From: Lachnospiraceae bacterium UBA7086
Lineage (GTDB): Bacteria; Bacillota; Clostridia; Lachnospirales; Lachnospiraceae
Length of the DNA: 64,000 nt
Direction of reading: 5' to 3'
Assembly (NCBI GenBank): GCA_002492525.1
Contig: DKZA01000050.1
Coordinates: forward strand, 1 to 64,000
Below the pieces are notes generated by a model that saw only the letters and a list, made by a program, of their open reading frames with translations, was not told the origin of the DNA and ran no database searches. The position numbers and the translations under genes are program-made. Below, piece after piece: positions 17,238 through 26,041 of this stretch (its first letter is position 1; the number at the start of each line of letters is the position of its first letter).

Positions 17238-17762
17238 TCATTTTATATCTATCTGACACATCTTCATAGTTGTCAGCGCCGCCTCATGGGTTTCCAGTGT
17301 GACTCCCGCACAGCAGTCGGCACGCACCATGATCTTCGCCTCCGGAAAATGGGCTTTCAACAGCAATACATTAGAGACAACGCATATATCCGTGCAAAGG
17401 CCGAAACATTCAATTTCCAGCTCTTCCTGCTTCCCAACTTCGGCGATTTTCTCAGCCAGCTGTACAGAACCAAAGGTCCCCTTTTCCAATATGCTGTAAT
17501 CTTTTCCTGACAGTGCTGTCATAATCCTCTCGTTCAGCCGCCATCCTTCTGTCTCCTTGACGCAGTGCACAACCGGAAGCTTCTTTCCTTCGGCAGTCTC
17601 CAGATAATCCCTCTGGTGCGTATCCATGGTCACATAAATCCTGCCCTCAAATCCTTCAATCTTGGCAGCCGCCCTTTCCACAATGGCCTGCGCCTCTTTC
17701 GTCCCTAAAGAACCGCTGATAAAATCATTCTGCATATCCACAACCACTAAAACTTTTTTCAT
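17238..17762 (-). CDS. pncA: Nicotinamidase / isochorismatase-family cysteine hydrolase
   Basis: Probably deamidates nicotinamide to nicotinate. 174 residues. The triad is visible as D in VVVDMQNDF (about residue 9), K in EKGTFGS (about 94) and C in FGLCTDICVVSN (about 127); MDTHQRDY fits the metal-binding loop though not every classical histidine is obvious. First gene of the NAD operon, 94 bases before the Prs-like gene, directly behind a strong promoter with an operator-like palindrome. It would compete with the NAMPT-like enzyme for nicotinamide, so the operon may feed two salvage routes. A related isochorismatase-type amidase is the alternative. Confidence 0.82.
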   Translation of the reverse strand: MKKVLVVVDMQNDFISGSLGTKEAQAIVERAAAKIEGFEGRIYVTMDTHQRDYLETAEGKKLPVVHCVKETEGWRLNERIMTALSGKDYSILEKGTFGSVQLAEKIAEVGKQEELEIECFGLCTDICVVSNVLLLKAHFPEAKIMVRADCCAGVTLETHEAALTTMKMCQIDIK

Positions 17763-17802
17763 ACTCTTATACCCCTTTCGTTTTGTTTTTCTTATTATCT
17801 AT

Positions 17803-17815
17803 TTGTTATTAACAA
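17803..17815. promoter_or_regulatory. Operator-like palindrome at the NAD operon promoter
   Basis: TTGTTA-T-TAACAA, a perfect 13-base palindrome that abuts the -10 box and covers the expected transcription start. This is where a repressor site would be. The adjacent NrtR-type regulator is the obvious candidate to bind it; this is inference. Confidence 0.55.
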
Positions 17816-17843
17816 TAATATATTATCAAGAGAGCATTGTCAA
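17815..17843 (-). promoter_or_regulatory. Sigma-A-type promoter of the NAD salvage operon
   Basis: On the minus strand TTGACA (17838-17843) and TATTAT (17815-17820) are separated by exactly 17 bases, about 50 bases upstream of the nicotinamidase start. Confidence 0.75.
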
Positions 17844-17879
17844 TACATAATTTTTTTATTTTTCTATCACACAAAAAAC

Positions 17880-18091
17880 GTTACTTTTCACACCTACGCC
17901 AATATACAGCCTGAATAGATAGGAATTTCTTAAGGAAGCCCTGGATCAGCACCAGCACTTAGCGAGGTCATGAGTTGCTGCGCAACTCGTCGAGCTTAGT
18001 GTCTGCTGTGCTGTGAAAGGAGCGAAAGCGGGCTGACGAAGAAACTTCTATCTATTCAGGCGTCACTCTTGGCCAATATGTGAAAAGTAGC
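17880..18091. repeat. MITE-like intergenic repeat, copy 3 (inverted)
   Basis: Opposite orientation to copies 1 and 2 and the one with both ends best preserved: GTTACTTTTCACACC at the left and GTGAAAAGTAGC at the right. The core with hairpin GAGTTGC-GCA-GCAACTC is kept, but about 23 bases including the second hairpin are missing or replaced. Flanks ACAAAAAACG (17871-17880) and GCAAAAAAACG (18090-18100) could be a target-site duplication, though A-rich sequence makes this weak. Confidence 0.88.
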
Positions 18092-18118
18092 AAAAAAACG
18101 GGGGATAACGCTCCCCCG
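18092..18118 (-). terminator. Terminator of the YdcF-like gene
   Basis: CGGGGG (18099-18104) pairs with CCCCCG (18113-18118); on minus it is followed by T7. The repeat copy 3 begins immediately beyond the T run. Confidence 0.85.
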
Positions 18119-18148
18119 ATAAAGACAACCCCTGACAGATTTTTAATT

Positions 18149-19162
18149 TCACATGACAATAATACCCACGATAAAAAGCAAGGCCGCTGCAAAGATATGC
18201 CTTTTCCATGTCAGACTCAGATACCCGATAAATTCACGAATTAATGCATTTATTGTAAAATACCACTTGGTCTTTGATCCGACTCCCACACACTCAAGCC
18301 CCTGCTGTTTTGCTAATAGTAAGGCCCGAAACACATGATAGGCTGTGGTTACTATGATGACTCTGGGACTTTCTTTCACCATGAGTTCCCTGGAATACAG
18401 GAGATTTTCTCTTGTCGATCTGGACTTTCCCTCTACCATGATTTGTTCGGTACTCACGCCGTTGTCCTGTGCATATCCGGCCATCGCCTCTGCTTCAGCA
18501 ACATTCTCACCCGGCCCCTTTCCACCGGACATAATCAGCACAGCGTCAGGATTTTGCCCAAGCAGTTCTATGCCTTTATCAATCCGGGCCGCAAGCAGCG
18601 GCGTAATCCTCTCGCCATTTACACCGGCTCCCAAAACAATGATATAATCGGCTCCCCAATGTTTATGCAAATGAATCAGATTCAATGCGGCAGAAAACAA
18701 ATAGACAGCCATTAACAACAATACATAAACGACCAAAAGACTGACACTCCTATAAAGTTTGCTTCCAAATGCCCCTTTCTCCAGACTGCCCACCACCGGC
18801 CAGACGGCCAGATAAAAATACAGCAAAACAGAACATAGCATTGTCAGAAGATTTGCCGGTTTTAATCCTTCATGCCTGATAACCTTAATGCCCTCTACGA
18901 AGAGTGTAACACTCAGGGCGATAGGAAATGCAAGCACACCGCCTGCTGCCAGAATCAACAAAGCCACCAGAATGTTCATGAAAAGATCATGTTGTGCCAG
19001 CCAGTCCGCACACGCAGAAAAGAGTAAGAACAACATAATCGACAGGCAAAACAACATCCAAAGAAGCGAGACACCGCTCCATAACGTTCTGGGATCCCGT
19101 TTCATAATCCAGACAAACAGGCAGATTGAAATGCCAAGCAGAATCAAGCTGATTGAAAACAT
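18149..19162 (-). CDS. YdcF-like DUF218 membrane protein
   Basis: About 337 residues. Four or five hydrophobic segments occupy the first 150 residues, then a DUF218 domain (about 170-310): DYIIVLGAGVNGERITPLLAARI, VLIMSGGKGPGENVAEAEAM, STRENLLYS and VIIVTTAYHVFRALLLA; a last hydrophobic segment ends the protein. Family members (YdcF, SanA, ElyC) are linked to envelope processes, with no firm reaction. ATG 19162 follows GGAGGAGGG by eight bases. The downstream end has a good terminator. Confidence 0.9.
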   Translation of the reverse strand: MFSISLILLGISICLFVWIMKRDPRTLWSGVSLLWMLFCLSIMLFLLFSACADWLAQHDLFMNILVALLILAAGGVLAFPIALSVTLFVEGIKVIRHEGLKPANLLTMLCSVLLYFYLAVWPVVGSLEKGAFGSKLYRSVSLLVVYVLLLMAVYLFSAALNLIHLHKHWGADYIIVLGAGVNGERITPLLAARIDKGIELLGQNPDAVLIMSGGKGPGENVAEAEAMAGYAQDNGVSTEQIMVEGKSRSTRENLLYSRELMVKESPRVIIVTTAYHVFRALLLAKQQGLECVGVGSKTKWYFTINALIREFIGYLSLTWKRHIFAAALLFIVGIIVM

Positions 19163-19221
19163 ACTTATTTCCCTCCTCCACAAGATTTACGCACCTTACG
19201 TTGTTTTCCTGTACAACTCCT

Positions 19222-21033
19222 TTATAACTCATTGATCGTTTCTGTTACCGCCATGTTTCTCATTCGTCTGGAAGGCGCATAAAAGGCGGCACATGTTGAC
19301 AATGTGACAAACAATACAACAATGAGCAACCGTGAAACAGGCAGACTCCAAACGGCATAAGCAAAATGGCCATGAATCAGAATATCAAAAAGCATCTTAC
19401 CGATTGCAAGACCCGCGGCACAGCCAATCAAGCAGCCGCTCAGGGCATAGGTAGCCGTCTCTGCAGCAATCATTTTGGTCATCTGGCATCCATCCATGCC
19501 CACCGCCCGCATAGCGCCATACTGCCTGCTTCTGGCAGATACGCTCATAGATATACTGTTCATAATATTCAGTAAAGTAACAATTGCTATAATGAGCAAA
19601 AAACCATAGACACACAGCACAAAAGCGGTATAGGTACCGGAGGTCTGCGAATCTCTCTGATCCAGGAACGTGCAGTCATCGCGCAACAGTGCATTAATGG
19701 CCGCCACATTTTCATCCGCAAAATCAGCCGTTGTCTGTATCATGACAAGGGAATAATCTGTGATACCGGTTATACGAGTAAAAGTTTCGTCGGAAAAGAT
19801 GAGAGAAACCTTGCCGTGGGAAAGCCCATCTTCGCTGAAAATATCATATTTCAACATGCCCGCCACGGTAAATGCCCCGCCGCTTACCTGTATGGTATCC
19901 CCTATCCCAAGAGGTGTATCTGTGTCACAAATTGCCAACACATAACCGCTGTCTCCACATACCTTGGAAATGTCACTGCCTTTTTGCAGCCTATGATCTT
20001 TTTGCAGCGCTTCCAAATCAAACGTATCAAAAGAAATCAGATCAACCGTCTGCGGTATCCTTTCTTGCCCCAATTGGGCCGAAACATCAAAAACGCCCCG
20101 TCTTCCGAAAACTCTCTTCACACCATCTATTTCCCGAACGGCCTGTGCCAATTCATAAGGGATACAATTGTGCCTCTCTTCCGATACAATTTCCATTTCA
20201 GAATCACTGGCTGACTGAGGCAGCAGATAGCCCACAAAATCCAGCAAGACAGAAAAAGTCAGAAACAGAACGATACTCAGGGCAAAAGATCCCGCCATCA
20301 AAATTAAACTCTTTCTAGCTGACACCGCATGGTGGATACCCAGAGAAGTTTCAATTTTAAAAAAGCGAATACGAACTGGCCGGCGTACCCGGTTCGCACT
20401 TTCCGCATTTCCTGAAACCGCTACAACAGGAGATACCCTGGATGCCCTTTTGGCAGGAGCCCTGGCCGCAATCAACACTGTGGCAATCCCCATCACGATG
20501 CCGCTGATAATCCCTATCGGACTGATGCCAAAAAGCGGAATCGTCGTGAATTCTTCCTGTACAACAAACCGCAGAATCAGGCATAAAATCCATGTGCTGA
20601 CCATACCCAGAATCAGGCCGATTGGGATAGCGCTCTTACACCAGTTAAGTGCCTCCAGCTTTACAAAACGGGTAAGCTGCTGACGATTCATACCGATACA
20701 GCGCATCATCCCGAAAAACTTTGTCCGCCCGGCTACTGTGCTGTTGATGCTGCTTGAAATCATCAACACCCCGGCAATCAGGATCAATATAAACAGCACC
20801 CCGGCAATCATCATAAAATTCTGCCCCATGGAAGAGTCCATAATCACTTGAAATGTAAATTCCTGATTATGCTTTTCCATAAGCCTGTCCTGCTCCATCC
20901 GGATATCCATATCCGCCATACTGAATACAGCGGTTACCAGAAACACGGCAAATATGATACACAGACGGGTCATGAGATTCTGACGCCGCCGTACTTTCGC
21001 AGAAATAGGTATCAGACTAAGATAACTTCTCAT
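19222..21033 (-). CDS. FtsX-type ABC transporter permease, shortened and without ATPase
   Basis: About 603 residues. It starts MRSYLSLIPISAKV with one membrane segment, then has two FtsX cores (about 70-190, with FFGMMRCIGMNRQQL; and about 480-600, with QYGAMRAVGMDGCQM). In related permeases of about 800-850 residues the first membrane segment is followed by an extracellular domain of roughly 200 residues; here the chain passes from DMDIRMEQDR to the next membrane segment after some 30 residues, so that domain seems deleted in frame. No ATP-binding partner gene is adjacent. It may be a decaying antimicrobial peptide exporter, or it may borrow an ATPase. Confidence 0.82.
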   Translation of the reverse strand: MRSYLSLIPISAKVRRRQNLMTRLCIIFAVFLVTAVFSMADMDIRMEQDRLMEKHNQEFTFQVIMDSSMGQNFMMIAGVLFILILIAGVLMISSSINSTVAGRTKFFGMMRCIGMNRQQLTRFVKLEALNWCKSAIPIGLILGMVSTWILCLILRFVVQEEFTTIPLFGISPIGIISGIVMGIATVLIAARAPAKRASRVSPVVAVSGNAESANRVRRPVRIRFFKIETSLGIHHAVSARKSLILMAGSFALSIVLFLTFSVLLDFVGYLLPQSASDSEMEIVSEERHNCIPYELAQAVREIDGVKRVFGRRGVFDVSAQLGQERIPQTVDLISFDTFDLEALQKDHRLQKGSDISKVCGDSGYVLAICDTDTPLGIGDTIQVSGGAFTVAGMLKYDIFSEDGLSHGKVSLIFSDETFTRITGITDYSLVMIQTTADFADENVAAINALLRDDCTFLDQRDSQTSGTYTAFVLCVYGFLLIIAIVTLLNIMNSISMSVSARSRQYGAMRAVGMDGCQMTKMIAAETATYALSGCLIGCAAGLAIGKMLFDILIHGHFAYAVWSLPVSRLLIVVLFVTLSTCAAFYAPSRRMRNMAVTETINEL

Positions 21034-21088
21034 TCCGGGCACCTCCCTTCCATAACATAACCGATAATTCCACCCATAATAGATTCAT
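21017..21088 (-). CDS. Possible 23-residue leader peptide overlapping the permease start
   Basis: ATG at 21088 preceded by AAAGGAG (21099-21105, ten-base spacing), 23 codons, stop inside the first codons of the permease gene in another frame. A second frame here ends with the peptide YVMEGRCPE two bases before the permease ATG and could be the remnant C-terminus of a lost upstream gene. Either reading is weak. Confidence 0.25.
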   Translation of the reverse strand: MNLLWVELSVMLWKGGARNEKLS

Positions 21089-21183
21089 AATGATAATGCT
21101 CCTTTCTGCCGTCAAATCATTGTATCCATACATTACCATACAAACTTTACAGCAAGATGACTTCCACCTTACAATTTTGATAT

Positions 21184-21264
21184 AAAAAAAGTAAATTTGC
21201 TTCGCAAATTAACTTTGCGAGATCCGCTCCGCGGCCTCGGATATAACCGAAAAGTTTTCTATAA
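21184..21264. repeat. Terminator-associated intergenic repeat (family 2), copy A
   Basis: Downstream of the pfkA terminator. Three small stems in a row: AAATTTGC-ttc-GCAAATT, CGAGATCCGC-tcc-GCGGCCTCG, and the AT-rich stretch ATAACCGAAAAGTTTTCTAT. The same order and wording recurs near 61218-61336, and in part near 58743-58781. Confidence 0.7.
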
Positions 21265-21265
21265 C

Positions 21266-21294
21266 TAAAAAACCGCAGACCATATGGTCTGCGG
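21266..21294 (-). terminator. Terminator of pfkA
   Basis: A perfect 22-base palindrome at 21273-21294 (arms CCGCAGACCAT and its complement), followed on minus by T7. Confidence 0.9.
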
Positions 21295-21312
21295 GGTAAA
21301 CATTTATGCATC

Positions 21313-22287
21313 TTATTGTGAGAGCACCTTCGACATTTCAAAGGCATACTCCGGAATCTCTTTCTGCATATTCAAGGCTTCTTCAATATCAAAATCCATA
21401 AATTCTCCATGCTGGTATCCTACCACGCGGTTGGTCTTACCCTCACACAGAATATCAGCGGCATAACATCCCATAATGGAGGCGTAATACCTGTCCTTAC
21501 AGGTGGGAGAGCCGCCGCGCTGCATGTAACCGAGAATGGTGGCTCTGGTCTCGATACCCGTAGCCGCCTCAATACGTCTCGCCATGGAAGTGGAATGTCC
21601 GATTCCTTCCGCATTGATAATCAGATGATGGGTCTTGCCACGCTTTCTGCTGGCTATAATATTATTGATAATCTGCTGTTCATTATAATCATATTTTTCC
21701 GGCAGCAAGATATCTTCTGCCCCATTGGAAATACCGCACCATAAAGCGATATAACCGGCGTTTCTTCCCATAACCTCAATGATACTGCACCGCTCATGGG
21801 AAGAGGAAGTATCCCGCACCCTGTCTATGGCCTGCATTGCCGTATTGATGGCCGTATCAAACCCGATCGTATACTCCGTACACGCAATATCCAGATCAAT
21901 CGTCCCCGGCAGACCAATGGTGTTAATCCCATGCCTTGACAATGCCTGCGCACCGCGGTAAGAACCATCCCCGCCGATGACCACCAGACCATCAATCCCA
22001 TGTTTATGACAGATATCAGCACCCTTCTGCTGTCCTTCCTCTGTGCGGAACTCATGACAACGGGCCGTGCCCAGAATGGTACCGCCGCGCTGGATGGTAT
22101 CTGACACGCTCCATTTCTCCATGTCTACTATTTCTTCATTCAAAAGGCCCTGATACCCTTTCTTGATTCCTTTGACCTTGACGCCGTTGGCAATCGCTTT
22201 CCTGACCACTGCACGGATGGCCGCGTTCATACCCGGAGCATCGCCGCCGCTTGTCAATACACCGATTGTCTTAATCTGTTTCGCCAT
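21313..22287 (-). CDS. pfkA: ATP-dependent 6-phosphofructokinase
   Basis: Commits fructose-6-phosphate to glycolysis. About 324 residues from MAKQIKTIGV. ATP site GGDAPGMNAAIRAVV, then GGDGSYRGA (the glycine pattern of ATP-dependent enzymes), the catalytic PGTIDLDIACTEYTIGF, EVMGRNAGYIAL and YMQRGGSPT. The usual TIDND reads TIDLD, with the two catalytic aspartates kept. The ATG at 22317 with AGGAAG before it is a possible earlier start giving ten more residues. dnaE lies just upstream; the pair is a common clostridial linkage. Confidence 0.95.
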   Translation of the reverse strand: MAKQIKTIGVLTSGGDAPGMNAAIRAVVRKAIANGVKVKGIKKGYQGLLNEEIVDMEKWSVSDTIQRGGTILGTARCHEFRTEEGQQKGADICHKHGIDGLVVIGGDGSYRGAQALSRHGINTIGLPGTIDLDIACTEYTIGFDTAINTAMQAIDRVRDTSSSHERCSIIEVMGRNAGYIALWCGISNGAEDILLPEKYDYNEQQIINNIIASRKRGKTHHLIINAEGIGHSTSMARRIEAATGIETRATILGYMQRGGSPTCKDRYYASIMGCYAADILCEGKTNRVVGYQHGEFMDFDIEEALNMQKEIPEYAFEMSKVLSQ

Positions 22288-22432
22288 ACCAATAACCATG
22301 CCTTTCCGCCCTGCCATGCACTTCCTGTCATCATGACAGATGCCTGTATTTATGTGTTACCAAATTACTGCCATATTTCCTAATTTATCATTTATTTTAC
22401 ATTATCAATACAGGTTTTTCAATATCTTTCCA

Positions 22433-25400
22433 TCACACCACTTTCACATTCTCTTCCCCATACAATTTCCGCAGCCGCCCAAGCAGTCCTTCTTCTGCGC
22501 GCACATTCCAATTAGCCGGCAAAGGGTTCATGGCCTTAGGATTCTCCACATAGATTACCACACTGTCATGCCCCTCAGAGGCTTTTAAGGACTCAAACAG
22601 AACTTCCTTCTGACTTTCATAGGCTTCCTTTGTGGGAAACTTGATCCATAATTTCCTGGGAATCTGTTCAAAAGGCGTAATCCGTTCACAGACCAGTTTA
22701 CCGTCCTTATCCTCTTCCACGGAAACCCGTCCCTTGATAAAGACCTTGCTGTCCTCTACAATGGCACTGCCGAACTTCTCATAGTCCCGCGGAAACACAA
22801 TCACTTCAACAGAACCCACCAGATCTTCCACCTGCAAAAAAGCCATCACTTTCTCATTCTTGGTATATTTGATCTTCTTCTCGGCAATCATACCGCCTAT
22901 GGTAGCCGAGGCTCCATCCGCCACCAGGGTACCGCCGTTCTCCTCATTCCAGACAAAATCTGCCGTGGTGTTGGTGATATGTTTACGCCACAGTTCCTGA
23001 TACTCCTCTAACGGGTGACCGCTGATATAAATACCCAGCACTTCTTTCTCAAAGGCAAGTTTCATTTCTTTGGAATATTCGCCCACATCCGGCAGACTCA
23101 CTTCATAGTCCACCTTATCATCCTCCGAAGCAATGTCAAAGAGGGAAATCTGCCCTGCCAGATTATTCTTCCGATTCTGCTGTACCCCGTCTATGACCTG
23201 GAGATAAACACTTAAAAGCTGCTTTCGTGTGCCGCCCAGACTGTCCATGGCTCCCGCCTTAATAAAGTGCTCCACAATGCGCTTGTTCATATCCCTGTCC
23301 GTCACACGGCTGGCAAAATCCGCCAGATTCTTGTAGGGCCCTCTGGCCCTTCTCTCCGCCACTACAGCCTCGATAAGGGGACCGCCCACACTTTTTATGG
23401 CCGTCAGCGCATAGCGGATCTGGTTGCCCGACACAGAGAATCCCTTTTCTCCCAGATTGATATCCGGCGGCAGGATCTGAATCCCCATGCTCCGGCAGGT
23501 CATGATATACTCTGACACTTTACTGGGATTATCAATCACGGAAGTCATCAGCGCCGCCATAAATTCCACCGGATGATAATATTTCAGATAAGCCGTCTGA
23601 TAAGCCACTACCGCATAGCAGGCCGCATGGGATTTATTAAAAGCATACTTGGCAAAATCCATCATCGTATCATAAATATGATCCGCTACCTTCGCATCAA
23701 TTCCGTTGGCCACACAGCCAGGCACGCCCTCCTCCGGATTGCCGTAGGTAAAGTTCTTCCGCTCCTGCTCCATCACATACTGCTTCTTCTTACTCATGGC
23801 ACGGCGCACCAGGTCGCTTCTGCCCATGGTATAGCCGCCCAGGTCCCGCACGATCTGCATGACCTGCTCCTGATATACGATACAGCCATAAGTAGGCGCC
23901 AGGATTGGTTCCAGCTGAGGACAATCGTAAGTCACGGAGTCCGGATTGTTCTTCCCCTTGATATATTTGGGAATGAAATCCATAGGCCCCGGCCGATACA
24001 GGGAAATTCCTGCAATCACATCTTCCAGGCTCTGCGGTTTCAGCTCTTTCATGAAACTCTTCATGCCGCCGCTTTCTAACTGGAACACACCTTCCGTCCT
24101 GCCCGTTCCCAGAGAAGATAAAACTGCCGGATCATTATAATCTATGGCATCTATATCAATCAGAATACCAGTACTTTTTTCTACCAGTTTCACCGCGTTC
24201 TGAATCACCGTAAGCGTCCGCAGTCCCAGAAAGTCCATCTTGAGAAGTCCCAGTTCCTCGATGGTCGTCATAGGAAACTGGGTGGTTATGGAGCCATCCG
24301 ACCCTCTGGAAAGGGGCACAAAATTATCCGCCTCCTCAGGACAGATAACCACCCCTGCCGCATGCATGGAGGTATGACGCGGCAGACCCTCCAACCGTTT
24401 ACACATGTTGATCAGGTTATGCACCTGCTCATCCTCCTGATAGAGCGTCTTAAATTCCGGATTCATCTCCAAAGCCCGGTCTATAGAAACGCCCTGGTTC
24501 TGCTCGTTGGGAATCATCTTGGCAATACGGTCCACATAGGCATAGGGCAGATCCATCACTCTTCCCACATCCCGGATCACCCCTTTGGCCGCCATCGTAC
24601 CGAAGGTGACAATCTGTACTACCTTGTCGGCCCCATACTTGCGGCCAACGTAATCAATCACTTCCTGTCGTCTCTCAAAACAAAAATCCACGTCGATATC
24701 CGGCATGGAGACTCGCTCCGGATTTAAGAACCGTTCAAAGAGAAGATTGTATTTAATGGGGTCGATATTGGTTATTTTCAGACAGTAGGACACGATACTG
24801 CCCGCCGCCGATCCGCGCCCAGGCCCCACGGCTATCCCGTTTTCCCGGCAGAAATTAATATAATCCCACACAATCAGGAAATAGTCCACAAACCCCATGC
24901 TCTTAATAATGCCAAGTTCATATTCCATCCGTTTTTGCAGCGTGCCGTCATCCTGGGGATAGCGCTCCTTCATGCCGTCCTCACAGAGTTTGTTCAAATA
25001 CGACCAGGAATCATAGCCAGCCGGCACTTCGTAGTGCGGCACTTTATAATGACCGAACTCGATCTCCACATGACAGCGATCGGCAATCCTCTGCGTATTC
25101 TCTACCGCTTCCCAGGCATAAGGGAAAAGCCCCTTCATCTCCTCCTCGCTCTTCACATAATACTGGCCGCCCTCGTAGCGCATACGATCCTCATCCGCCA
25201 CTTTCTTACCTGTCTGTAAACACAGCAGGATATCATGGGGCTGCGCATCTTCCGCATAGGTATAATGCACGTCATTGGTTGCCACCAGAGGGATGTCCAG
25301 TTCTTTGCTCATCTGGAGAAGCACAGAGTTTACCGACTGCTGCGCCGGGATTCCGTGATCTTGTAATTCCAGAAAATAGTTGTCCTTTCCGAAAAGTGTC

Positions 25401-25888
25401 TGATACTTTAGGGCAACCTTCTTCGCCTCGTCCACCAGGCCCTTCTGAATATAACGGGGCACCTCTCCCGCCAGGCAGGCAGAGAGCGCAATGATACCCT
25501 CATGGTACTGTTCCAGCACCTCAAAATCCACACGGGGTCTGTAATAGTAGCCTTCCGTAAAACCTTTGCTGACAATCTTCACCAGATTGGCGTACCCGGT
25601 GTTGTTCTCCGCCAGGAGGACCAGGTGATAGTACCGGTCTTCTCCGCCTGTCAGTTCTCTGTCAAAGCGGGAGTGAGGGGCCACATAAACCTCACAGCCA
25701 AGAATCGGATTGATGCCTTCCTCTCTGGCAGCCTTATAAAAGTCAATGACACCATACATCACGCCATGATCCGTGATGGCGGCGCTGTCCATGCCAAGCT
25801 CTTTTACCCGTTTCACATATTCTTTGATCTTATTGGAACCGTCCAGAAGACTGAACTCCGTGTGGACATGCAGATGTGTAAATGCCAT
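22433..25888 (-). CDS. dnaE: DNA polymerase III subunit alpha, DnaE type
   Basis: Replicative DNA polymerase. About 1151 residues, the DnaE form (not PolC: no internal exonuclease, PHP domain at the very start). PHP domain opens with HLHVHTEFSLLDG; polymerase core contains GPGRGSAAGS and PDIDVDFCFERR with the catalytic aspartates (about residue 405); the fingers and duplex-binding parts follow; the OB fold (about 980-1060) has IGGMIAEKKIKYTKNEKVM. I placed the start at ATG 25888, preceded by GGAAGGAT; the open frame continues upstream without need. Confidence 0.96.
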   Translation of the reverse strand: MAFTHLHVHTEFSLLDGSNKIKEYVKRVKELGMDSAAITDHGVMYGVIDFYKAAREEGINPILGCEVYVAPHSRFDRELTGGEDRYYHLVLLAENNTGYANLVKIVSKGFTEGYYYRPRVDFEVLEQYHEGIIALSACLAGEVPRYIQKGLVDEAKKVALKYQTLFGKDNYFLELQDHGIPAQQSVNSVLLQMSKELDIPLVATNDVHYTYAEDAQPHDILLCLQTGKKVADEDRMRYEGGQYYVKSEEEMKGLFPYAWEAVENTQRIADRCHVEIEFGHYKVPHYEVPAGYDSWSYLNKLCEDGMKERYPQDDGTLQKRMEYELGIIKSMGFVDYFLIVWDYINFCRENGIAVGPGRGSAAGSIVSYCLKITNIDPIKYNLLFERFLNPERVSMPDIDVDFCFERRQEVIDYVGRKYGADKVVQIVTFGTMAAKGVIRDVGRVMDLPYAYVDRIAKMIPNEQNQGVSIDRALEMNPEFKTLYQEDEQVHNLINMCKRLEGLPRHTSMHAAGVVICPEEADNFVPLSRGSDGSITTQFPMTTIEELGLLKMDFLGLRTLTVIQNAVKLVEKSTGILIDIDAIDYNDPAVLSSLGTGRTEGVFQLESGGMKSFMKELKPQSLEDVIAGISLYRPGPMDFIPKYIKGKNNPDSVTYDCPQLEPILAPTYGCIVYQEQVMQIVRDLGGYTMGRSDLVRRAMSKKKQYVMEQERKNFTYGNPEEGVPGCVANGIDAKVADHIYDTMMDFAKYAFNKSHAACYAVVAYQTAYLKYYHPVEFMAALMTSVIDNPSKVSEYIMTCRSMGIQILPPDINLGEKGFSVSGNQIRYALTAIKSVGGPLIEAVVAERRARGPYKNLADFASRVTDRDMNKRIVEHFIKAGAMDSLGGTRKQLLSVYLQVIDGVQQNRKNNLAGQISLFDIASEDDKVDYEVSLPDVGEYSKEMKLAFEKEVLGIYISGHPLEEYQELWRKHITNTTADFVWNEENGGTLVADGASATIGGMIAEKKIKYTKNEKVMAFLQVEDLVGSVEVIVFPRDYEKFGSAIVEDSKVFIKGRVSVEEDKDGKLVCERITPFEQIPRKLWIKFPTKEAYESQKEVLFESLKASEGHDSVVIYVENPKAMNPLPANWNVRAEEGLLGRLRKLYGEENVKVV

Positions 25889-26041
25889 GATGATATCCTT
25901 CCCGAAAAGCCTTATAACCGCTTTGTATCTGTGTTTTGCCGTCTTATTTATTATAGACGCTCTGACAGAATCAGTCAAACGTCCTTTCACCATCCTGCCT
26001 GCCCGTCATATTATAACACTAAAACACAAAGGAGTTCCCTT

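Noticed and set aside
25502..26041. Upstream extension of the Cu/Zn SOD-like frame across the dnaE start
   Set aside because: The extension has no domain and overlaps dnaE; AAAGGAG directly before ATG 26042 fixes the start.
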